From Thiobaca trueperi (lineage in GTDB: Bacteria; Pseudomonadota; Gammaproteobacteria; Chromatiales; Chromatiaceae), in contig NZ_SMAO01000006.1 in the NCBI RefSeq assembly GCF_004342175.1, positions 186,001 to 250,000 on the forward strand: 64,000 bases of DNA, read 5' to 3'. Made by a program: the position numbers and the translations under genes. Below are positions 36,722-44,986 of the stretch, in pieces (position 1 is the stretch's first letter; every line of letters begins with the position of its first letter). Under the pieces are notes generated by a model. It saw only the letters and a program-made list of their open reading frames with translations, had not been told where the DNA came from and made no database searches.

Positions 36722-36751
36722 TGATGCGTCTACCAATTTCGCCACCCCGGC
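36665..36751 (-). tRNA. tRNA-Leu(CAA)
   Basis: 87 nt including an encoded CCA. Acceptor GCCGGGG pairs with the 3' strand, the anticodon loop is CTCAAAA giving anticodon CAA (reads UUG), and there is a long variable arm (GACGGGGGTGACCCCAT) as expected for a class II tRNA. The T loop is GGTTCGATTCC. Its 3' 57 bases are the attachment core of the element. Confidence 0.95.
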
Positions 36752-36831
36752 AACGCAGCGCGTGAGTATAGGGTAAACGCCCGGAAATAGGTACCCTAAA
36801 ATCGTTCGCTGCGGATGCGTCGGGAGGCGTC

Positions 36832-38172
36832 TCAAGCGACGGACAGTCTGCTCAGGCGGCAACGGATCGCGAGTGGGGTCATGCCGAGTTTTCGGGCGGC
36901 GGCGGGGATGTTCCAGTTGGCTGGATCGACTGTTGCAGAGGGGTTCTGCGGTGCAGAGCCGTTCGGGTGCACTGCCGTCTGCATGGTGGGGTCGAGCGGG
37001 TTCAGGGGGGCGCTTTTGGTCAGATAGAGATCCTGGATCTCGATCCGTTCGCCATCGCAGAGTGCGGTGGCGCGCTCCAGGATGTTTTCCAGTTCGCGGA
37101 CGTTGCCGGGGAAGGCATGACGTTGCAGTGCCGCCAGCGCCTCGGGTGAGAGTGTCAGGGGTTGTGGGGTGTATCCGGGTTCTGTCTGCTGACGGGCAAG
37201 CCGTGTGAGCAGGCGGGTGACGAGCAGCGGGATGTCCTGGGGGCGCTCGCGGAGTGCGGGCATGCGCAGCTCAATGACATTGATGCGATAAAAGAGATCC
37301 TGCCGGAAACGCCCCTGCGCGACCTCAGTGGCGAGATCGCGATGACTGGCGCTGATGATGCGTGCGTCAACCGCAACCTCGCGCTGGGCGCCAACGGGGC
37401 GCACGCTTTTTTCCTGGATGGCACGCAGCAGTTTGACCTGGGCCGGTCGTGGCAGGTCCGCAACCTCGTCGAGAAAGAGCGTGCCGCCCTCGGCGGCCTG
37501 AAAGAGCCCTTCCTTGTCGCTGACGGCGCCGGTGAAACTGCCTTTTTTGTGCCCGAACAGCTCGCTTTCCACCAGATCCTGCGGAATGGCCCCGCAGTTC
37601 ACGGGGATGAACGGGCCTTCGCGGCGTGGTCCCTGCACATGAATCAGTCGCGCCGCCAGCTCCTTGCCGGTGCCGCTTTCACCCGTGATGAAGACCGGCG
37701 CCTGATTGCGCGCCAGTTTGGCGATGAGGCGGCGGATCTCTTCCATCGCTGGTGATTCGCCGAGCAGCGGCGTGGTGGTGGAGGTGTCGTCGCCGAGCGC
37801 GCGGCCGCGCAGCTTGAGTGCCGAGCCGACGAGTCGTCGCAGCAACTGTAGATCGACCGGCTTGGACACGAAATCGAAGGCGCCGGCCTTCATCGCGGCG
37901 ACGGCCGATTCCTGGTTGCCGTGGGCGGTGATCATGGCGACCGGAAGCGCGGGATGATGCTCGCCGATGTAACGGATCAGGTCCAGACCCGTGCCATCCG
38001 GCAGGTTCATGTCGGTCAGACAGAGATCGAAGCGGTCCCGCTCCAGTTGCCGTCGGGCCTCGCCAAGCGTCAGGGCCGTCACGGCTTGAATGTCCATCCG
38101 TCCCAGGGTGATCTTGATGAGATCGAGGATATCGGCCTCGTCATCGACGATGAGTGCCTGGGCTTTATTCAT
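36832..38172 (-). CDS. pilR: PilR-type sigma-54-dependent response regulator
   Basis: 446 residues in NtrC layout: receiver (1-120) with phosphoacceptor in DLCLTDMNLPDGTGLD, AAA domain with Walker A GESGTGKELAARLIH, the sigma-54-contacting GSFTGA loop and Walker B GTLFLDEVADLP, then a Fis-type HTH at the C-terminus (IPAAARKLGMTPLAIRCRLS). The N-terminal sequence and spacing resemble PilR, activator of type IV pilin transcription. The sensor gene pilS usually lies just upstream on the same strand; here a divergent unrelated gene does, so PilR is unpaired in this window. Confidence 0.85.
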   Translation of the reverse strand: MNKAQALIVDDEADILDLIKITLGRMDIQAVTALTLGEARRQLERDRFDLCLTDMNLPDGTGLDLIRYIGEHHPALPVAMITAHGNQESAVAAMKAGAFDFVSKPVDLQLLRRLVGSALKLRGRALGDDTSTTTPLLGESPAMEEIRRLIAKLARNQAPVFITGESGTGKELAARLIHVQGPRREGPFIPVNCGAIPQDLVESELFGHKKGSFTGAVSDKEGLFQAAEGGTLFLDEVADLPRPAQVKLLRAIQEKSVRPVGAQREVAVDARIISASHRDLATEVAQGRFRQDLFYRINVIELRMPALRERPQDIPLLVTRLLTRLARQQTEPGYTPQPLTLSPEALAALQRHAFPGNVRELENILERATALCDGERIEIQDLYLTKSAPLNPLDPTMQTAVHPNGSAPQNPSATVDPANWNIPAAARKLGMTPLAIRCRLSRLSVA

Positions 38173-38297
38173 GCTTGCTCCGTGTGGCGATTCTGCGCCA
38201 GGGCCATCCTGTCGATGCTGTACTCGGGTGCGGCCTGACTTGTATTGTGAGTCCGCATTGTATGAAATTTCCCCAACTGAGGAATGAGGATGGCGTG

Positions 38298-39296
38298 ATG
38301 CACCACGAGTCTGCCCCGGATCCAGCGGCCCCGCCGACTGCTGCCGAGGTCTTCCAGCGTCCGACCGGAATGGGGCTTGCTCAGGCCAGTCTACGCTGCC
38401 CCAAATGCGGTGCGGAGCAGCCGCCCGGCGCCATCTGTCGTCACTGCGGGATCGTCTTCGATAAATATGAGCAGGCGCAGCGGCGGGCGCGGAGCGGCGG
38501 GCGGGCTGCTACCACGCTGTATCGGCGGGATGGTTTTCCTTACCGCTTCGTCAATCAAGTCCTGTGGCTGGTCTTTCTCGCGAGCCTGGGACTGGCGATC
38601 TGGAGCCATTGGCAGAAGAACCGGTTCCCGCCGCCGGCGTTCTATCACGCGGAACGATTGGGTGAGCCGCTCCAGACCCCGACCGCCGCCGCGCCCTTCG
38701 AGATCGAGACGCAGGGCATTCGCTATACCATCGAACCCCTGTTCGATTATCAGCTCGACGGCGTGGTGGTCAGTCTGCACGACAGTGATGTCTTCTGGGA
38801 CATCTATCACTTCAAGGACTGGAAGGATTTCATCAATATCCGCGATCTCTGCGTCGTCTGGGGCGACAATGTCACTTCCGGCGTCTTTCGCGACATGCAG
38901 TACCATAACAGCACCTGGACCTGCTGGATCTCGACCGGCAGCGCCGAAACCGCGCAGCGCTTTGCCTGGGATCAGCTCTCGAACAATCATCTGCTGACCC
39001 ATGATCCGGCCATCCATGAGGCGATCAAATCCGCCGAGCTCGGCGATCAGATCCATCTGCGCGGTCAACTGGCCCGTTATTCACATACAGGCGGATTCGC
39101 GCGCGGCACCAGCACCACCCGCGCCGATACCGGCAACGGCGCCTGTGAAACTATTTATGTCGAGCAGTTTGGCATCACCCGCAAGGCCAATCCCGGCTGG
39201 CGTCTGATCTATCGGCTCGCCGTTGCGCTGACCCTGACCGCCCTGCTGGGGCTGATCGTGATGCTCTTTGTGGCGCCGGTCAGGGCGCTGAAATGA
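38298..39296 (+). CDS. Zinc-ribbon membrane protein of unknown function
   Basis: 332 residues from ATG 38298 (AGGA upstream; the frame is open from 38154). A zinc ribbon CPKCGAEQP ... CRHCGIVFDKYE is near residues 34-56, then membrane helix FVNQVLWLVFLASLGLAIW, a large extracytoplasmic-looking domain (FEIETQGIRYTIEPLFDYQL, VSLHDSDVFWDIYHFKDW, DLCVVWGDNV) and a C-terminal helix LAVALTLTALLGLIVMLFVA. The protein type is common in purple sulfur bacteria and relatives, but no function is known to me. Divergent from pilR. Confidence 0.7.
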   Translation: MHHESAPDPAAPPTAAEVFQRPTGMGLAQASLRCPKCGAEQPPGAICRHCGIVFDKYEQAQRRARSGGRAATTLYRRDGFPYRFVNQVLWLVFLASLGLAIWSHWQKNRFPPPAFYHAERLGEPLQTPTAAAPFEIETQGIRYTIEPLFDYQLDGVVVSLHDSDVFWDIYHFKDWKDFINIRDLCVVWGDNVTSGVFRDMQYHNSTWTCWISTGSAETAQRFAWDQLSNNHLLTHDPAIHEAIKSAELGDQIHLRGQLARYSHTGGFARGTSTTRADTGNGACETIYVEQFGITRKANPGWRLIYRLAVALTLTALLGLIVMLFVAPVRALK

Positions 39297-39323
39297 GGCG
39301 CGACAAAATGATGAGAAACAAGC

Positions 39324-39995
39324 ATGTCTGAGACGACCTGGCCCCGCCTCTTTCCGACCCTGGCCGCTGGCGACCCTGCGACCCGCGCACTGCTGGAGGG
39401 CGCCCAGTCCCTGGAGCTGCCGCCGGAGCAGCCCGTGTTCTTCGCCGGCTCGCCCTGCCCCAACTATGTCATGGTGCTGGAGGGAAGCATCCGGGTGCAG
39501 ATCCTCGGCGAGGGGGGGCGCGAGGCGCTGCTGTACCGGGTCGAGCCCGGTCAGGCGTGCGTTCTCACCACCTGCTGCATCCTGTCGGGGGATGATTATC
39601 CCGCCGAGGCCTTCACCGAGTCCCAGGTCAGAATCCTGATGGTCTCCAAGCCGGTCTTCGACCGTGCTCTGGCCGAGGCACCGGCCTTCCGGCGTTTTGT
39701 CTTCGACAATCTGGGGGCGCGCATCGCGCAGTTGGTCAAGCGGATGGAGGAGCTCGCCTTCCGCCCGATCGGGCAGAGACTGGCGCATTTTCTCCTGCTG
39801 CGAACCGCCCCGGAGCCGTCCGCGCCCCTCATGGCGACCCATCAGGAAATCGCGGCGGAGATGGGCACTGCCCGCGAGGTGGTGTCGCGCCATCTCAAAC
39901 GCATGGAGACCGCCGGTCTGGTCAGGCTGGGGCGCTCGACGATCCAGATCCTTGACCGGCAGGGTCTGGAGCGCATCGACTTCAGTGTTCTGTGA
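39324..39995 (+). CDS. Crp/Fnr-family transcription regulator
   Basis: 223 residues: cyclic-nucleotide-binding-like beta barrel (about 25-130) and winged HTH with recognition region THQEIAAEMGTAREVVSRHL. Four cysteines in the sensory half (SPCPNYV, ACVLTTCCIL) could sense sulfur or redox state rather than cNMP. It precedes a DUF2892 gene and is near a CoA-disulfide-reductase/rhodanese gene, a neighbourhood typical of persulfide-responsive regulation; the ligand is not determined. Confidence 0.8.
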   Translation: MSETTWPRLFPTLAAGDPATRALLEGAQSLELPPEQPVFFAGSPCPNYVMVLEGSIRVQILGEGGREALLYRVEPGQACVLTTCCILSGDDYPAEAFTESQVRILMVSKPVFDRALAEAPAFRRFVFDNLGARIAQLVKRMEELAFRPIGQRLAHFLLLRTAPEPSAPLMATHQEIAAEMGTAREVVSRHLKRMETAGLVRLGRSTIQILDRQGLERIDFSVL

Positions 39996-40087
39996 TCAAG
40001 TCACTGACGGACCGGGTCGGCTGCTTTAAGGTGATGAAAGTCCCCAATCCCTGGGGGCCATTGACGCACCACTGGGAGAAACGGCTC

Positions 40088-40279
40088 GTGAACATCACCA
40101 AAAACATCGGCACCACTGATCGTGCGATTCGCGGCGTCGCCGGAATCGCCCTGATTGCCCTGACCGTCACCGGCAATCTCGGACCCTGGGGCTGGATCGG
40201 CATCGTTCCGCTGGCCACGGCCATTCTGTCCTGGTGCCCGGCCTACACCCTGTTTGGCTTCAAGACCTGCAAAGACTAA
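40088..40279 (+). CDS. DUF2892 small inner-membrane protein (YgaP-tail-like)
   Basis: 63 residues with two short membrane helices: NIGTTDRAIRGVAGIALIAL and WGWIGIVPLATAILSWCPAY ending YTLFGFKTCKD. Same module as the membrane tail of the E. coli rhodanese YgaP. GTG start at 40088 with GGGAGAA upstream; an upstream ATG at 39992 is open but adds a non-family extension. The TAA stop is the first bases of a family A repeat. Confidence 0.82.
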   Translation: MNITKNIGTTDRAIRGVAGIALIALTVTGNLGPWGWIGIVPLATAILSWCPAYTLFGFKTCKD

Positions 40280-40454
40280 ACCGCGTCCAGAGCAAAAGGC
40301 TAAACTTCGAGTGAGTTCGACGTTTGGCGCATCGACGGCCCTTGACCGTGACGTGGTTTAACTCTCTGTAAACCGCAGAGGCTCTCACGGCTGTCGATGC
40401 GGTCAAGGTCGATAGCATCCGAAAACACCGCATACCGCACCGGGCGCGGTTTAA
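40277..40454. repeat. Two family A palindromes
   Basis: Units 40277-40361 (TAAACCGCGTCC ... GACGTGGTTTAA) and 40369-40454 (TAAACCGCAGAGG ... CGGGCGCGGTTTAA). The first supplies the stop codon of the DUF2892 gene; the second ends 12 bases before the next start. They fill the whole intergenic space. Confidence 0.83.
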
Positions 40455-40466
40455 CAGAGCACCATC

Positions 40467-40901
40467 ATGCGCATTGCAGTCACCAGTCAGAATTTCAAGA
40501 CCATCACCGGGCATGCCGGCAAGAGCCGTCGCTTCATCGTCTACGACGTGGATGGATCCGCGCCCCCTGTCGAGGCGGAACGACTTGACCTGTCTTCCGG
40601 GATGTCCATCCATGATTATCACGGAGAAGATCATCCATTGTTTCAGTTGGGGCTCAATGCCCTGATCACCCAGAGCGCAGGGGCGGGGTTCATGCAGCGC
40701 ATGGCGCGTCATGGCATCAGCGTTCATGCGACCAGCGAGCCGGATCCCCAACGGGCCGTCGCGCAGTTGGCAGCCGGTGCGCCGCTGGCGGCGGCCTTGC
40801 CTCATGAAGACGACCATGACCACCATCATCACGATCATCGGCACGATCACGCCGATCAACATCATCCGGCGCAGGTTCGGCTTCAGGTCGGGAAGCCCTG
40901 A
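40467..40901 (+). CDS. NifX/NafY-like protein with His-rich tail
   Basis: 144 residues. The first 110 resemble the dinitrogenase iron-molybdenum cofactor-binding fold (MRIAVTSQNFKTITGHAGKS, FVIYDV-like RRFIVYDVDG, LITQSAGAGFMQRMARHGIS). The tail is a run of His and Asp (HEDDHDHHHHDHRHDHADQH), likely a metal-binding extension. No nif genes are nearby; in sulfur oxidisers such proteins occur near persulfide genes. Function unknown; metal or cluster binding is inferred. Confidence 0.75.
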   Translation: MRIAVTSQNFKTITGHAGKSRRFIVYDVDGSAPPVEAERLDLSSGMSIHDYHGEDHPLFQLGLNALITQSAGAGFMQRMARHGISVHATSEPDPQRAVAQLAAGAPLAAALPHEDDHDHHHHDHRHDHADQHHPAQVRLQVGKP

Positions 40902-40912
40902 TCTTCGCCGTC

Positions 40913-41044
40913 TGCAACAGTGGTTGCTTTGGAAATCCCGAAGTAGTGTTCGTTGTCGTTGTCGTTGTCGTCATCGATTTGCGAATCTTCGATTACGACA
41001 ACGATCATGATCGGAGACGCTCTCGGAACCGTTGCGCTGCGGCA
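40913..41044. repeat. Palindromic repeat, family B copy 3
   Basis: Reverse orientation relative to the copy at 6964: TTGGAAATCCCGA near 40931, CGTTGTCGTTGTCGTTGTCG at 40953-40972, CGATTACGACAACGA near 40990, ending CTGCGGCAC. Intergenic, after the NifX-like gene. Confidence 0.8.
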
Positions 41045-41146
41045 CGAGACAGCCAGCCAATGAATCCCTTTGGGGTTTAACCCGAAGCCACCCGTTTGAC
41101 GGATGGATTGTTACACCTGTTCCGCCTTTTCCAGAGACACTCGCTC

Positions 41147-41575
41147 ATGGACAGTTTTACCCGCAATTACAGCGTTGTACTTGGTTTGATCGTGCTTGCG
41201 CTCATCGTCATCGGCGTTCGCTCGTCCTGGCAGCCCGGCATCAACAGCATGAATGCCATCCTCGAAGACGATCCGGTGGTGTCCAATTATCCTTACCAGT
41301 TTCGGGTCGTTTCATTCAGCGACGGCGTGGCGACCATGCTGACGCCACGCTCATTCGACATTCCGGCCTACCGCTTTCTGCAGGTCATCTACCCGAACCT
41401 GAACGGTCTGCGCGAAGACGATCCGAAGATGATCGCGGCCCAGAAGGCGCTGGTGGATGCCCAGAAACGCTCAATGGATGTCATCGAAGCGTTACCGGAG
41501 GTCGAATCCGTGCATTGGGTGCTGGATGTCCGCTGGCTCGCCGACCACGGTATCGCCAATCCCACCCCGTTCTGA
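41147..41575 (+). CDS. Small membrane-anchored unknown protein
   Basis: 142 residues: one N-terminal membrane helix (YSVVLGLIVLALIVIGV) then a soluble domain including VVSFSDGVATMLTPRSFDIP and ALVDAQKRSMDVIEALPEVE. No family recognised. It precedes the CoA-disulfide reductase by 43 bases and is probably co-transcribed, so it may serve the same sulfur pathway at the membrane. Confidence 0.7.
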   Translation: MDSFTRNYSVVLGLIVLALIVIGVRSSWQPGINSMNAILEDDPVVSNYPYQFRVVSFSDGVATMLTPRSFDIPAYRFLQVIYPNLNGLREDDPKMIAAQKALVDAQKRSMDVIEALPEVESVHWVLDVRWLADHGIANPTPF

Positions 41576-41618
41576 TCGAATTGATCCTGCCGCACCGAAT
41601 CCCCCGAGGAGCCCCAGC

Positions 41619-43316
41619 ATGTCATCACCCCTGCGTATCCTGGTCATCGGCGGCACCGCCGCCGGCCCCAAGGCGGCAGCCAAGGCGCGCCGCCTGGACG
41701 AGTTCGCCGAGATCACCCTGATCCAGCGCGAGCCGGACCTGTCCATGGCATCCTGCGGCTTCCCTTACTATGTCGGCGGCACCTTCGATGATCGCAATCT
41801 CCTGATCGGCAGTCCGGCCGGCATCACCCGCGATCCCGCTTTCTTCCATCAGGCCAAGCGCATCAAGGCGCTGGTGGAGACCGAAGCGGTGGAGATCGAC
41901 CGCGCCGCCAGGACCGTCACCTGTCAGCACCTGCCCACCGGCGAGCGATTCAGCCTGCCCTATGACCGGCTGGTGATCGCCACCGGGGCCAGGCCGTTGC
42001 GTCCGCCCGTTCCAGGTATCGATCTGGCTGGTGTGACGAGCCTGCATTCACTGGCCGACGCCGACGCCTTGCGGGCGGTGCGCGATCAGCAGTCGGTCAG
42101 GATGGCGGTCGTGGTCGGCGGCGGACTGATCGGATTCGAGGTCTGTGAGGCGCTGCGTCTGGCCGGGATTCATACCACGGTCATTGAGAAGACCCGGCAG
42201 ATCCTGCCTTTTCTGGATCCGCATCTGGCCAAATTGGTCGAGAACCATGTCCGGACGCATGGAGCCGACATTCTCCTGGGTCATGGCGTCACCGAGTTCC
42301 TGGGCGAAAACGGACGGCTCACCGGCGTCAAGCTCGACAATGGCACCGAACTGCCCTGCGAACTGGCCGTGGTGGCGGTGGGCGTGAAACCCAACAGCGC
42401 ACTCGCGCAGTCGGCGGGGCTCACCATCGGTGAGTTCGGCGGGATTGCGGTCAATGAATTCATGCAGACTTCAGACCCCGACATCTATGCCGCCGGCGAC
42501 TGCTGCGAGTGCACCTCGCTCATCACCGGGCAGCAGATGAATGCGCCCTATGGCGATATCGCCAACCTTCAGGGGCGGGTGGCCGGTCAAAACGTGATCA
42601 ACGCGGACAGCGCCCGCTTCCCCGGCGTCACTCAGACCGGCATCTGCAGGATTTTCGACTATACGGTGGGTTTCACCGGGCTCTCGGAGCAGCGGGCGCG
42701 GGATCTTGGCATGGAGATCGAGACCGCGACCATCGCCGGGACCGACATCCCCGGTTTCATGGGCGGCAAACTGCTGGTCAGCAAGCTGGTGGCCGAGCGC
42801 CAGTCCGGTCGGGTGCTGGGCTTCCAGTGCATCGGCCCCGGCGACGCCAGCAAGCGTGTCGCGACGGTGGCCATGGCGATTCGCGGCCAGTTGACCGTCG
42901 CCGATCTGGTCAATGCCGATCTACCCTATGCCCCGCCTTACTCGCTGGCGCTGGATCACGTCATCGTGGCGGCCCAAGTGCTGGAGAACAAACTCGCCGG
43001 GCGGATGCAGGGATTGTCAGTCGCAGCGGTCAAGACGCGCGTCGATCAGGGTGCCGATTGCTTCATCCTTGATGTGCGTACCCCCCGCGAGTTCGAGGCG
43101 ATGCGTCTCGGCATCGGTGAGACCCTGATTCCGCTCGGCGCGCTGCGTGACCGGCTGCACGAGCTGCCTCAGGACAAGGATCGGGAGATCATCGTCTATT
43201 GCCAGATCTCGCTGCGTGGCTACGAGGCCGCCATCATCCTCAGCGCCCGTGGCTGGCGCAATGTCAGGGTGATGGAAGGCGGTGTGCTGGCCTGGCCCTA
43301 TCCGCGCGAGAAATAG
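41619..43316 (+). CDS. CoA-disulfide reductase-type flavoprotein fused to rhodanese
   Basis: 565 residues from ATG 41619 (GAGGAG upstream). FAD/NAD(P) Rossmann motifs VIGGTAAGPKAAAKARR and MAVVVGGGLIGFEVCEALR, the single redox-active Cys in MASCGFPYYVGG, the FAD-binding DIYAAGDCCE, and a C-terminal rhodanese domain (from about residue 460) with the active loop CQISLRGYEA. This is the CoADR-RHD/Npsr layout, thought to reduce CoA persulfide or polysulfide with NAD(P)H. Fits a sulfur-oxidising host. Confidence 0.88.
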   Translation: MSSPLRILVIGGTAAGPKAAAKARRLDEFAEITLIQREPDLSMASCGFPYYVGGTFDDRNLLIGSPAGITRDPAFFHQAKRIKALVETEAVEIDRAARTVTCQHLPTGERFSLPYDRLVIATGARPLRPPVPGIDLAGVTSLHSLADADALRAVRDQQSVRMAVVVGGGLIGFEVCEALRLAGIHTTVIEKTRQILPFLDPHLAKLVENHVRTHGADILLGHGVTEFLGENGRLTGVKLDNGTELPCELAVVAVGVKPNSALAQSAGLTIGEFGGIAVNEFMQTSDPDIYAAGDCCECTSLITGQQMNAPYGDIANLQGRVAGQNVINADSARFPGVTQTGICRIFDYTVGFTGLSEQRARDLGMEIETATIAGTDIPGFMGGKLLVSKLVAERQSGRVLGFQCIGPGDASKRVATVAMAIRGQLTVADLVNADLPYAPPYSLALDHVIVAAQVLENKLAGRMQGLSVAAVKTRVDQGADCFILDVRTPREFEAMRLGIGETLIPLGALRDRLHELPQDKDREIIVYCQISLRGYEAAIILSARGWRNVRVMEGGVLAWPYPREK

Positions 43317-43336
43317 TCGTCGCGGCTAAGTGTTTG

Positions 43337-43457
43337 ATGCAGCACCTTAGAAATCTCGATGCTGTTCGTTGTCGTTGTCATCATTGAAGATTTGCGAGCC
43401 GACGATTACGACAACGACAACGATAGAAATGGTCTCGGAACATCTGCACTGCTGCAC
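43337..43457. repeat. Palindromic repeat, family B copy 4
   Basis: Full-length copy in reverse orientation: ATGCAGCACCTTAGAAATC at the left, CGTTGTCGTTGTC, GATTACGACAACGACAACG, then GGTCTCGGAACATCTGCACT and GCTGCAC. It lies between the CoADR gene and the BON lipoprotein gene, whose 3' ends converge, so it could act as a two-way terminator. Confidence 0.83.
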
Positions 43458-43490
43458 GAATCATTGACATCCGTCGGCCCGGATCATGTG

Positions 43491-43904
43491 TTACTCAGAA
43501 CCTTTCACCGTCAGATCGCTATCGACTGACTTCACGCCGTCCACACCACGAGCGATTTTCTGGATGCGGTCGATGCTTTGCTGCGAATCGACCACGCCGC
43601 TCAATTTGACCGCGCCGTTTGTTGTGTCGATGTTGAATTGAAAGATCTTGATCGATGGGTCGCGCAGGATCTCGGCCCTGATTTTTCCGGTGATGGTCGC
43701 TTCACCAAGATAATTGCCGGTTCGTTCAGCCCGTCTGTCGAGCGAATCCCTTGCCTCATCCATTTTTTCGCCAATTTTTTCAGCGGCACGATCAATCTCT
43801 TGCCCGGCCTTTTCGGCGGTGCCCTCCTGCTCGCAGGCAGTCAGTCCCAAAGTCAAGATGAGCGACAGCGAAGCGAGGCCAAGGATTGTTTGTGATGAAT
43901 TCAT
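43491..43904 (-). CDS. BON-domain lipoprotein
   Basis: 137 residues with a lipoprotein signal (LASLSLILTLGLTACEQEG, lipobox LTAC), a charged helical linker (KAGQEIDRAAEKIGEKMDEA) and one BON domain (ATITGKIRAEILRDPSIKIF ... VKLSGVVDSQQSIDRIQKIA). Periplasmic, membrane-attached; OsmY-like proteins of this type are linked to envelope stress. Single gene. Confidence 0.87.
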   Translation of the reverse strand: MNSSQTILGLASLSLILTLGLTACEQEGTAEKAGQEIDRAAEKIGEKMDEARDSLDRRAERTGNYLGEATITGKIRAEILRDPSIKIFQFNIDTTNGAVKLSGVVDSQQSIDRIQKIARGVDGVKSVDSDLTVKGSE

Positions 43905-44017
43905 AACGCGCTCCGGGAATTTTCTTGCAACAGGGGGCGGGACATAACGATGCGATCCAACTCTATTCTGCGCGACGATCCCATCATTACCTAGTCCGTA
44001 GGGCTACGCAGGTAACT

Positions 44018-44986
<969 letters not shown>

